A stretch of DNA of 64,000 nucleotides from Paraburkholderia domus (GTDB lineage Bacteria; Pseudomonadota; Gammaproteobacteria; Burkholderiales; Burkholderiaceae): contig NZ_CAJNAT010000012.1 in assembly GCF_905220705.1 (NCBI RefSeq), forward strand, positions 1 through 64,000, written 5' to 3'. Below are positions 53,117 to 61,335 of this stretch, in pieces. A program made the position numbers and the translations under genes. Every line of letters begins with the position of its first letter. Positions within the stretch are counted from its first letter, which is position 1. Under the pieces are notes generated by a model. That model saw nothing but the letters and a program-made list of their open reading frames with translations. It had not been told where the DNA came from and ran no database searches.

Positions 53117-53512
53117 AAGCTACCTAGGGCGCGGCGCGCGGGCAGTGCGGTAGCGCTCATGGCGTGCGGAGTGGCGAAAATGGGTCATACGATATCAAAA
53201 CCGTCCACTCCGCCATGCGATGACCCCACCGCCTACGCGTGCCTCTTACAAGCTGCAAGCCCTTCGATGACATAACAACACTTACTTCAGTCTATTTTCT
53301 TGCTGCCCTGGTTTCGCGCTAAGGTTCACCCACAAGCATTTCGTCAGCTCATTCAAACAGCCTGAATTGGCCGCCATGCAAGGTTCCGATGCGAGCCCTG
53401 CATTGCATCTGCCGATTTGCGCGCTCCCAGATGAGCGGCGTGCCGGTACTTGGGTCAGGCGTGGCCGTATCGAAATATCCGCGAAAAGCGGGAATCCGTA
53501 CGAGGAGACGAT
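53117..53512. other. Intergenic region between the transporter remnant and the porin
   Basis: About 400 bases, no gene supported. The sequence just beyond the remnant (53117-53280) shows no recognisable element, and no target duplication or insertion sequence end was seen. The porin promoter should lie in the last 200 bases; CGAGGAGACGAT before 53513 is its ribosome binding site. Confidence 0.5.
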
Positions 53513-54622
53513 ATGAAGAACGTAAGCAAGTGGGCGATGGCAGTTGTGCCCGCAGCGCTGGCGTGTCAAATGGCGCACGCGCAATCGAGCGTGACGCTCT
53601 ACGGTGTGATCGACGAAAGCGTGCGGTATCTGACCCACGCAAACCAGGCCGGCGATTCGTCAATCGGGCTCGGCAACGGCGGCATGACGGAAAGCCGCTG
53701 GGGGATAAGGGGTGTCGAGGATCTGGGCGGCGGCTGGTCGACGTTCTTCAAGCTCGAAAATCGCTTCTACATGAATAGCGGCCAAAGCGATCCCACCTTG
53801 CCGTTCTTCAATGAAGCGCAAGTGGGTGTGCGCTCGGATTCCTATGGGCAGGTGATCCTCGGCCGTCAGTACAACGTGATGATCGAGGGCATTACCATCG
53901 GCGGCTACGGCAGCAATATCTGGATTCCGTACGACTTCAGTTTTCAGCCGGAAGTGACGATGACCGGCGGTATCTGGACCAGCAACCAGGTGCAGTATCA
54001 GGCGAAATATAACGGTTTCCATCTTGCTGCCGGCTACGCGTTTGGCGGCAATGCGGGCAATTCGTACGGCAGCCAGATCGGCGCGGCGCTCGCTTACGCA
54101 CCGGGCGGCCCGTTCACCTTCGGCGGCGCGTATCAGGAGTCGAAAGATTCACTCAACGGCGCAGCCGCGAAAGCGTGGACTTTCGGCGGGTCGTACACGT
54201 GGAACATGACCCGGTTCTCCGTCGGCTATATCGTCGATCAGAATGACGCCGGCTTCTCGAATTTCGCCAACGGGCCGTTCACCGCGCCTGCGTTGGCCGC
54301 GCTCAAGTACACGGATTTTTCGCGGCGTCGCATGATCATGGGCGGCATCACGCAGCAGGTCGGCACCACGTGGCATTTCGCCGCGAATGTCTGGCGCACG
54401 CTGCAGGACGGCAAGACCGCCGCGCAGGACGGTTCGGCATGGCAATATCAACTGGTCGCCGACTACAACCTGTCGAGGCGCACCGACGTCTACCTGGAAG
54501 GCGATTACTCGCTGTACCGGGGCGACCTGATCGGCGCGCAGTTGCAGGGCGTCAACGGCGTCGGGCTCGCGCAGAAGGGGAGCCAGATCGGCCTGATGGC
54601 CGGCGTGCGGCATCAGTTCTGA
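53513..54622 (+). CDS. Gram-negative trimeric porin
   Basis: A 369-residue porin of the Burkholderia OmpC-like type. Signal peptide WAMAVVPAALACQMAHA, then the hallmark QSSVTLYGVIDESVRYLT, ESRWGIRGVEDLGGGWSTFF and KLENRF. The chain ends in GVRHQF with the terminal Phe needed for BAM recognition. It forms a general diffusion pore in the outer membrane. The upstream in-frame extension to 53450 was dropped because ATG 53513 starts the signal peptide. Confidence 0.93.
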   Translation: MKNVSKWAMAVVPAALACQMAHAQSSVTLYGVIDESVRYLTHANQAGDSSIGLGNGGMTESRWGIRGVEDLGGGWSTFFKLENRFYMNSGQSDPTLPFFNEAQVGVRSDSYGQVILGRQYNVMIEGITIGGYGSNIWIPYDFSFQPEVTMTGGIWTSNQVQYQAKYNGFHLAAGYAFGGNAGNSYGSQIGAALAYAPGGPFTFGGAYQESKDSLNGAAAKAWTFGGSYTWNMTRFSVGYIVDQNDAGFSNFANGPFTAPALAALKYTDFSRRRMIMGGITQQVGTTWHFAANVWRTLQDGKTAAQDGSAWQYQLVADYNLSRRTDVYLEGDYSLYRGDLIGAQLQGVNGVGLAQKGSQIGLMAGVRHQF

Positions 54623-54626
54623 GCGC

Positions 54627-57600
54627 TTACCAACTCCAGCGCGCGCCCAGATTGCCTTCCACGGTGCTGCGGTGCTCGCCGTTCACGTTCGTGGTGTAAC
54701 TCGCGGTAGCGAACACGCTGCCGCGAGCGCTCAGATGCGCGACCATGCCGATGCCGAACTGGGCGGCCGTGGCGGCGACATCGCTGGGAATCACGGTCGT
54801 GCCGGCGAAGGTCGTGCTATCGGTGCCATTGAAATAGCGCCACAGATTCGCGCGCAAATACGGCTGCCACTGAGCGCCCGCGCCTTCGAAGCTGCCTTCA
54901 AGGCGCAGGCCGAGCCGGCCCACCAGACCGTTTGCCGCGTGAAACGATACGTTCGAAATGCCGTCGTTGAGATCGTTGATCGATGCATGCTGCCAGATCA
55001 GTTGTGCTTGCGGTTCGAGACTGAGATTGGCGCGCAGCGGAATCGGCAAGCCGGCTTCCAGCGAGGTCGTCACGGCATGTCCATGCGTGCTCGCACCAAT
55101 GCCCTGATTCGACGACGGATCGAGCGTCAGCGAGCTGCCCATCGCGACTGCATCGGTGTACCAGCCTCCCGGGCCGATGTGCGTCCAGTAGACGCCTGCG
55201 CTGTAGGCATTGATCGACAGCCGCCCGGCCGACAGATCGGGGAAACCGAGCGCGAAACCGTTCACGTCGCCTTGGGCGCGGGCAAAGCCGATGAAGAATC
55301 CGTAGTGATTGCGCTGGCCGCTTGGGCTGCGATCCGCGTAGATATCGTGACCCACTTGCACGCCGGCCATCGTGCCGCTGAATTCGGGATTGGCGGCGCC
55401 GCTGTTGCTCTGCGAGGTGTGCTCGCCCCAGACCCGCGACCACGCGGCGGCTAGCGGGCCGCTTTCGTCCAGCAATGCCTGCTCGCCCTGGCGGTCATGG
55501 AAGGTTCCGATCTGCGCGATACCGAGTTCGCGCGTGAGAACCGGGACCTCGGCGTAGACGGGCACCTCTATCCGGTAGAGCGGCGTCGGCGCCGAGCCTG
55601 CTGGTGGTGGGGCGGGTAAGGAAGGGGTGCCGGCGGCGGCAATGGGCCCCGTTTGTGCGGGCGTAGGTGTTGGCGTAGGCGTAGGCGTAGGTGTCGGTGT
55701 CGGTGCGGGTGCAGGTGTCGGTGTCGGTGCGGGTGCAGGTGCAGGTGTCGGTGCAGGTGCAGGTGCAGGTGCAGGTGCAGGCGCCGCAGCCAGACTCGAG
55801 CGCAAATACCAGTTGTCCGCCGTTCCCGCACTCACACCGCCCTTGAACAGGTAGTACGTATAGGCGCCCGCGGTCAGCGGTTTCGGCAGCGTGAATGCGC
55901 TCGATGTCGTCGTCGCGCCGTTGCTCGCCTGCACCACGAGGATTCCGTCCGTGAGCGTGGCGCCGCCTGAGCCGCCGACGTTGGTGACGCCGAGCGAAGT
56001 ATTGCCCGAGCCGACACCTTGCGCGATCGCCAGCTTGTCGCTCGGCGAGCCGTCTCCGCCCAGCACCGTCTGCAACAGCAAGCGGCCGTTGAGCCCCGTG
56101 TAGTTGCCGTTGATCGCCAGCGTATTGCCCGTAGCCGTCGCCCCGTTGGTCAGATCGATGGTGCCCGCATTGTTGACGTTCACGAGCTGACCGGCGAGCG
56201 CTGGTGCGATCGTCGCCGTGCCGCCAAAGCCGCCCGCAAACACTGTACTGCTCGAATCGACATTCAGCGTGCCCGTCAGCGTGCCGCTATTACCGAGGCT
56301 TAAACCGTTGTTGTCGAGCGTGAGCTGGCTGCCGTTCGTCGCGTTGATGGTCGACCAGTTCGTGAAGCGGCTCAGACCGCTCGCCTGAGTGTTGTTGAAG
56401 TTGAGAACACTCGAGACGTTGCCGCCTGCAAACAGCGGCACACCGGCGAGATTGGTGTCGGTCAGGCCGGTCAGCGTGGCGGTATCGTGACCCGTGCCGA
56501 GCCGGATAAAACCGGTGATCGTGCCGGCACTCCAGTTGAGCGTGTCGTTGCCGGTATCGGTATAGATCCCGCGGCCGTTGCTGCCCAGCATGTTGCCCGT
56601 GTTGTTGATGGTGATGTCGAACGAGCCGAATGATGCAACGACCTCCGTGGTGGCGGATTCGAGCGTGCCGGTATTGTTGATAGTGGCATCGGCATTGGAA
56701 ATCGAGAGCGTGACGTTGGTCGCGGAGATGACGCCGGCATTGTTGAACGTGCCACCGTCATTCGCATCGATGCCGTTGCTCCCCTTGGTGACGATGCTTG
56801 CGCCGGCTTCGTTGTTGAACGTGACGCTGCCCGTAATGTAGGCGCCGAGACCGTTGGTGGTGATCTTTCCGGTGTTGGTAATGACGCTCGGTGACGCAGC
56901 CTCTGAAATGATGCCGTGCGAGCCTGAGCCCGAGGTGCTGATCGTGCCTGTGTTCGTGATGGAGGTGCTGTACGTATAGATGCCAGGCGCGCTGGCACCC
57001 GTTGTTGTGATCGTGCCGTTGTTGACGACCGTGTCGGTAGCTGTCTGCGCGGATATGCCGGCAGAGCTGTCCCCGGTAGTCGAAAGCTGGCCGTTGTTGG
57101 TGAGCGTGCCGCCGCCGGCGCCGGAGACGTCGTGCATCGCGGCGGCATTGGTGCCGCTCGTCTGGATAACGCCGGTCGTGTCGTTGAGCATCGTGACCGC
57201 GGCCGCGCTGTTGAACATGCCGTCCGACCCTGCGCCGGTCGTTACGATCAAACCGCGGTTGGTCAGCCCGTTTTGGCCGGCGCCCGTTCCTTGGGCCGAG
57301 ATGCCGTAGAAGCTGTCGCCCGTGACGCGGATTGTCCCGAGGTTGGTGACCGTGCTGCGGTCGTACACGAGAATGCCATTGTTGCCGCCCACGTCGAGTT
57401 CCGCGCCTGCCTGCACGTTCGCCGCGACGTTGGTGCTGCCGGTCACTGCGATGACCGGCGTAGTGGACGGGTTGGGGGCACTGTTGCTGCACGTGACCGT
57501 CTGGCCGCTGATCGGCGCAGTGTTGTCACAGGCGGCGAACGCAGACTCGCATGGCAGAAGGAGCGCTATTCCGAGCGCGGACGAAAGGGCTTCGACTAGA

Positions 57601-57641
57601 CGCAAACGAACAGGCACATGCCTCGAACATGCACGACGCAT
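54627..57641 (-). CDS. Autotransporter with repetitive passenger and Pro-rich linker
   Basis: A 1004-residue protein. Signal peptide to about residue 36 (GIALLLPCESAFA). The passenger (~37-610) is built of short beta-helix-like repeats rich in Asn, Thr and Gly (NNGTITTTG, NTGTISTSG, NTGKITTNG). A Pro-Ala/Pro-Thr linker spans ~615-667. The C-terminal ~270 residues are an autotransporter beta-barrel (AAWSRVWGEHTSQSNSG...) ending in NLGARWSW. Such proteins act as adhesins or surface enzymes; no protease or lipase motif was seen, so adhesion is the better guess. Ribosome binding site GGAGG lies eight bases before ATG 57641. Confidence 0.88.
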   Translation of the reverse strand: MRRACSRHVPVRLRLVEALSSALGIALLLPCESAFAACDNTAPISGQTVTCSNSAPNPSTTPVIAVTGSTNVAANVQAGAELDVGGNNGILVYDRSTVTNLGTIRVTGDSFYGISAQGTGAGQNGLTNRGLIVTTGAGSDGMFNSAAAVTMLNDTTGVIQTSGTNAAAMHDVSGAGGGTLTNNGQLSTTGDSSAGISAQTATDTVVNNGTITTTGASAPGIYTYSTSITNTGTISTSGSGSHGIISEAASPSVITNTGKITTNGLGAYITGSVTFNNEAGASIVTKGSNGIDANDGGTFNNAGVISATNVTLSISNADATINNTGTLESATTEVVASFGSFDITINNTGNMLGSNGRGIYTDTGNDTLNWSAGTITGFIRLGTGHDTATLTGLTDTNLAGVPLFAGGNVSSVLNFNNTQASGLSRFTNWSTINATNGSQLTLDNNGLSLGNSGTLTGTLNVDSSSTVFAGGFGGTATIAPALAGQLVNVNNAGTIDLTNGATATGNTLAINGNYTGLNGRLLLQTVLGGDGSPSDKLAIAQGVGSGNTSLGVTNVGGSGGATLTDGILVVQASNGATTTSSAFTLPKPLTAGAYTYYLFKGGVSAGTADNWYLRSSLAAAPAPAPAPAPAPTPAPAPAPTPTPAPAPTPTPTPTPTPTPTPAQTGPIAAAGTPSLPAPPPAGSAPTPLYRIEVPVYAEVPVLTRELGIAQIGTFHDRQGEQALLDESGPLAAAWSRVWGEHTSQSNSGAANPEFSGTMAGVQVGHDIYADRSPSGQRNHYGFFIGFARAQGDVNGFALGFPDLSAGRLSINAYSAGVYWTHIGPGGWYTDAVAMGSSLTLDPSSNQGIGASTHGHAVTTSLEAGLPIPLRANLSLEPQAQLIWQHASINDLNDGISNVSFHAANGLVGRLGLRLEGSFEGAGAQWQPYLRANLWRYFNGTDSTTFAGTTVIPSDVAATAAQFGIGMVAHLSARGSVFATASYTTNVNGEHRSTVEGNLGARWSW
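55661..55785 (-). repeat. Hexanucleotide-type simple repeat encoding the autotransporter linker
   Basis: Plus-strand GGCGTA, GGTGTC, GGTGCA-type hexamers run across 55661-55785, with a purer GGTGCA stretch at about 55750-55780. They encode Pro-Ala and Pro-Thr dipeptides. Because the unit is six bases, gain or loss of units would keep the reading frame and only change linker length. Confidence 0.85.
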
Positions 57642-57963
57642 ACGGTGGTCCTCCAGTAGAACAGGTCTGGTCAGTTCCTGCTGGGTTCGCTCTGGGTGCT
57701 GCGCCGTCTCTTGGGATGCCGCGGCTGGACGGTGTGCGAAAGAATGTACCGTCAGACGAATTTAGTCAACGATTCGGATGACGTAGGATGGCAACGACAA
57801 GTCGTAGGACCGCGCGTGAAGGAGGCTGCTTGGGTGGTGCGCAAAGGCCACTCGAGCGCCTCACGAAAGCCGCGAAAAGGCGCTACGAACGATCACGGGA
57901 AACGCTGCACGAAAGGCGATGCAACAACCACGCATAGGCCATGTAAAAGCGCGGCCGCGAGTC
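57642..57963 (-). promoter_or_regulatory. Upstream region of the autotransporter with a weak promoter
   Basis: A 320-base gap after the MFS gene. On the minus strand TTGACT (57769-57764) and TACATT (57748-57743) could form a promoter, though the spacer is only 15 bases. GGAGG (57654-57650) is the ribosome binding site. No gene is supported here. Confidence 0.4.
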
Positions 57964-59316
57964 TCACTCAGGTGTGCCTTCCATGCGCCGCTTCGACCGT
58001 CGTGGATCGATCAACGCGAATCCCGCCGCACCGACGATCAGCAGCAACACGCCCGTTATCCCGAAGCCAATCTCATAGCCCCTCACGTCGCCTGCCACGC
58101 CGAGCAGCTTGCCCATCGCGACGGGTCCGATCAGCCCGGCAGTGGTGACAATCGCATTGGTGATCGCGAGCAGCGCTCCGCGCCGCGCCACCGGCGCGAC
58201 TTCGGCGACCAGCATCGGGCCGAAGGTGAAAGTCTGAATCGCCAATGCGCTGGCGAGCCCCATCAACGCGATCTTGACCAACGGCGGCGCACCGAACAAC
58301 AGTGAGCAGTACGCCAACCCGCTTACCACGCACGCCGCGCTGATCAGTTTGCCGCGCGCCACCTTCGACGACACGCCGCGCTTGAGCATACGATGCGAAA
58401 CTATTGCGAGCGCGATGCCGAGCGGGATCTGCGCCGCGACTTGCAGCGCGAACAACCAACCGGCCCGGGTTGCGTCAAAGCCGAGACCGAGCCGGAAATA
58501 CGCGGGCACCCAGGTGAAACCGATTGCGACCACCGCGTAGCCGACAAAGCATTGCAGCATCACGCCGATGACGGTACGGTCGCTGAGCATGCGCCGAAAG
58601 CGTAATGGCGCAGCACGCGGGCCGGCAACTGCCGCGGAAAACGCGGATGATGCGTTGTGCTGACGATTCCCCGTCTTGCCCAGGCACAGCCACAAGACGG
58701 TCCAGCCGATGCCGACCGCGCCGAGCGTGAGAAACGTCGCGTGCCAGTGCCACCGCTGCGAGATATAGGTGAGCAGCGGTCCCGCGATGATGACGCCTGC
58801 GGTCGCCCCTTGTTGAACGATGGCGGTAGGCAGGTTGCGTTCGTGGTCGTCGAACCAGGTGTAAACCACGTGCAGCGCAAGCGCCGAGGCCGGCCCTTCA
58901 CCTGCGCCTAGCAAGACGCGGCACAGCAGCAACACGGCAAAGCTGGTCGGCCATGCGAGCGGCAACTGCGCTACCGCCCAGATCAGCGCGAGCGCGGCGA
59001 GCAGCCATTTCATGTTGACGCGGTCTGCGATCAGTCCGACCGCGACGCCGGAGATCGAGAACAACACAAAAAACGCGCTGCCGACGAGGCCGAACTGACC
59101 GTGCGTCAACTGCATGTCATGCATCAATGGGATCGCGACCAGACCGAGCACAGCTTTGTCGGCGAAATTGATCAGCATGAACAGGAACAGCGAGGCGACG
59201 ATCACCCAGCGGTGGCCCTGCAGGGCTTCGCGTGTGTGGGCGGGGTGAGCCGACGCTGTGGCCGTGTCGGCGGCAAGCGCTGTGCAGCGCTTCGTGCTGC
59301 TCAGGATGGTGGGCAA
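57964..59316 (-). CDS. MFS transporter (ACS-like, anion:cation symporter type)
   Basis: A 450-residue transporter with 12 hydrophobic segments: WVIVASLFLFMLINFADKAV, then FFVLFSISGVAVGLIADRVN containing the loop motif, and CRVLLGAGEGPASALALHVV typical of organic-anion symporters. The open frame extends far upstream into the divergent LysR gene, so the start was set at TTG 59316, eight bases after GGAG. It is divergent from the LysR regulator, its likely controller. Substrate probably a small carboxylate; not determinable. Confidence 0.82.
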   Translation of the reverse strand: MPTILSSTKRCTALAADTATASAHPAHTREALQGHRWVIVASLFLFMLINFADKAVLGLVAIPLMHDMQLTHGQFGLVGSAFFVLFSISGVAVGLIADRVNMKWLLAALALIWAVAQLPLAWPTSFAVLLLCRVLLGAGEGPASALALHVVYTWFDDHERNLPTAIVQQGATAGVIIAGPLLTYISQRWHWHATFLTLGAVGIGWTVLWLCLGKTGNRQHNASSAFSAAVAGPRAAPLRFRRMLSDRTVIGVMLQCFVGYAVVAIGFTWVPAYFRLGLGFDATRAGWLFALQVAAQIPLGIALAIVSHRMLKRGVSSKVARGKLISAACVVSGLAYCSLLFGAPPLVKIALMGLASALAIQTFTFGPMLVAEVAPVARRGALLAITNAIVTTAGLIGPVAMGKLLGVAGDVRGYEIGFGITGVLLLIVGAAGFALIDPRRSKRRMEGTPE

Positions 59317-59358
59317 AGCGTGTCTCCATTTCTCGCGCGGGGCGCTGGGTTTTCGCCC

Positions 59359-59387
59359 ATTTGAGGTGGTATAAATGAATTGTTCAA
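59359..59387. promoter_or_regulatory. Divergent promoter pair, MFS / LysR
   Basis: Minus strand: TTGAAC (59387-59382), 17-base spacer, TCAAAT (59364-59359), suited to the MFS gene. Plus strand: TATAAA (59370-59375), 44 bases before the LysR start. The boxes interlock, so binding of the LysR protein would affect both. Confidence 0.4.
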
Positions 59388-59418
59388 GTGCATTCTCGTT
59401 ATCGGGAGCTTGCAAACT

Positions 59419-60375
59419 ATGCATGAGGTCAATTCCCGCCGCCTTACCCATCTTATCGCGCTCGCCGAGGAAGGCAGCTTTGCGCGCGCGGCCGAGCGGG
59501 TTCATCTGAGCCAGCCGGCATTGAGCCGCAGCATTCAGGCGCTCGAAGAGGAAGTCGGCATGAAACTGTTCGACCGCGCGGCACGCGGCGTCGCGATGAC
59601 GGCGGCCGGGCGGCTGCTGGTCGAGCGCGCCCGGCGCGTGCTGTTCGAAACGCGCTGTCTGTTCCGCGACGTCGAACTGCTGAAGACACACGAACTCGGC
59701 GAGGTGCGCATCGGCCTCGGGCCCTATGCGGCGGTCGTGCTGCTGCCGGACCTGCTGGTGGAGTTCGCGCGGCGCTTTCCGAAGATCAAGGTGCGGATCG
59801 AACTTGGTGAAGGCGATGCGTTGCTTGCCAAGCTGCACGCCGAACAGATCGACTTTCTGGTCGGCGACCGCCGTGTGCCGCCCGTGACGCCGGATGTCAC
59901 GTTGCGGCGTCTGCCGCGTCACGAGGGCGGCTGGTTCGCGCGGCCGGACCATCCTTTATTTGCGCGCGACACGGTGCAACTCGCGGCGTTGCGCGAGTTT
60001 CCGCTGGTGTCGGTGACCTTGCCAGCGTTCATGAAGGATGCCCTGCATCGCCTGCTCAAATACCGTGCGCACGAGCAGATTCCGTTGCAGATCGAATGCA
60101 ACGACGTGGCGGTACTGAAGGACGTCGTTGCGCGGACCGATGCCGTGCTGTTCTCCACGGCGTCCGCGGTGCGGCGCGATCTGGAGATGCGGCGATTGGC
60201 GCGCATTCCGCTCGTCAATCCGCCGCGTCTCGCGCTTGAATTCGCGCTGGTGTATCTGGCCGAGCGCACGCTTTCGCCCGCCGCGGATTCCGCGCTGGGA
60301 CTGGCCGAACAGGTGATGGAGGACGCGAACCGCGCCGCGCAGGGCCTGCTGCATCCCGACTCATTGGCAACCTGA
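59419..60375 (+). CDS. LysR-family regulator
   Basis: A 318-residue LysR protein. HTH: GSFARAAERVHLSQPALSRS followed by LEEEVGMKLFDRAARGVAMT; effector domain begins LGEVRIGLGPYAAVVLLPDL. It is divergent from the MFS transporter and probably controls it in response to the transported compound. ATG 59419 is chosen; an upstream in-frame start at 59380 would lie over the promoter boxes. Confidence 0.87.
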   Translation: MHEVNSRRLTHLIALAEEGSFARAAERVHLSQPALSRSIQALEEEVGMKLFDRAARGVAMTAAGRLLVERARRVLFETRCLFRDVELLKTHELGEVRIGLGPYAAVVLLPDLLVEFARRFPKIKVRIELGEGDALLAKLHAEQIDFLVGDRRVPPVTPDVTLRRLPRHEGGWFARPDHPLFARDTVQLAALREFPLVSVTLPAFMKDALHRLLKYRAHEQIPLQIECNDVAVLKDVVARTDAVLFSTASAVRRDLEMRRLARIPLVNPPRLALEFALVYLAERTLSPAADSALGLAEQVMEDANRAAQGLLHPDSLAT

Positions 60376-60538
60376 ATGAGCCGCTGAACGGCAGACTCTG
60401 TGATCGCATGACCGCCCCCCGTGATTACCCTGGATGCGGTTGACACAGCGACCCCAATCGCGGACGATCCGAAATCCAGATTCCGGTTTGCCGTGAGTCT
60501 TCATTTTCTCAGCGCAGCGAACCAAGACTGAACACCGC

Positions 60539-61225
60539 ATGACGACTTCCCCACGCAGCCGCGAAGCACAACCCAGCGCCATCGCGGCGCCGCGTCAGAC
60601 GCGCAGCCAGCAGGGTCTCGTTCGCATGCTGCAAGCCGGGCGCGAGCTGCTCGAAGCGAGCGGCAATCTCGATGATCTGTCCATCAACGACATCGTCGAG
60701 CGTGCGGGTACGTCGATCGGCGCGTTTTATCGGCGCTTCGACAACAAGGACAGCTTCTTTGAAGTCCTTCAGGACGCGGCAATGGAAGAGGGGCTCGCGC
60801 ACGTGCGCGAGACCGTCGAACGTGATCCGGCCTGGCATTCGAACGACGCGGGTACGCTTGCCGATGCGGTCATTTCGTTTTACGTCATGACGTTCCGGCG
60901 CAATCGTGGGCTGTATCACGCGTCGTTGCTGCGGGCGTCGCAGCGCAAAGCCAGCTGGGACGCCGTGAAGTCGACCAATCACGAGGTTCTGGCGATGATC
61001 GTGCCGCGTCTCGTCGGGGCGTTGGCACAGTCGCGCGGCATCAAGGCCGAGGACAACGCGACCCAGTCGCTCGAATTCGAAGTACGCGCCACCCTGCAAA
61101 TGATCCTCGGCATGCTGGTCAACAGCGTGTTGAACGACCCGGGTCCTTTGTCGCTCACCAGCCGGCAACTGCGGTCATGGCTGCAAGTTCGTTTGCGACG
61201 CTGTCTCGGTTTGCCGGACGGCTGA
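60539..61225 (+). CDS. TetR-family regulator of the alkylsulfatase genes
   Basis: A 228-residue TetR regulator. After a polar tail of ~20 residues the HTH reads LSINDIVERAGTSIGAFYRR, then FDNKDSFFEVLQ. The C-terminal ligand domain is generic. It lies 110 bases before an alkylsulfatase gene, with a near-perfect 20-bp palindrome between them, so local repression is likely. Confidence 0.86.
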   Translation: MTTSPRSREAQPSAIAAPRQTRSQQGLVRMLQAGRELLEASGNLDDLSINDIVERAGTSIGAFYRRFDNKDSFFEVLQDAAMEEGLAHVRETVERDPAWHSNDAGTLADAVISFYVMTFRRNRGLYHASLLRASQRKASWDAVKSTNHEVLAMIVPRLVGALAQSRGIKAEDNATQSLEFEVRATLQMILGMLVNSVLNDPGPLSLTSRQLRSWLQVRLRRCLGLPDG

Positions 61226-61243
61226 TTTTTTTACCTAAAAATA

Positions 61244-61263
61244 GGAATCAGAATTCCGATTCC
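61244..61263. promoter_or_regulatory. 20-bp near-perfect palindrome, candidate TetR operator
   Basis: GGAATCAGAATTCCGATTCC is symmetric at 18 of 20 positions. It sits 73 bases before the alkylsulfatase start and 19 after the TetR stop, inside an AT-rich stretch suited to a promoter. Confidence 0.6.
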
Positions 61264-61335
61264 ATTAATAGAAAGCCGATCCAGATGCAGCGTGGCTTCC
61301 CGTAACGCGCAGTGGAATATTCAAGGAGACACCGC

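Noticed and set aside
53117..53450. Possible insertion-sequence remnant beyond the EamA fragment
   Set aside because: No terminal inverted repeat, transposase similarity or target duplication could be seen.
55627..55854. Plus-strand Gly-Val-Ala frame antisense to the autotransporter linker
   Set aside because: It is the mirror of the hexanucleotide repeat encoding the Pro-rich linker, not a gene.
57964..59952. A 662-residue version of the MFS transporter
   Set aside because: The extra ~210 N-terminal residues are antisense to the LysR gene and not membrane-like; TTG 59316 with GGAG upstream is the better start.
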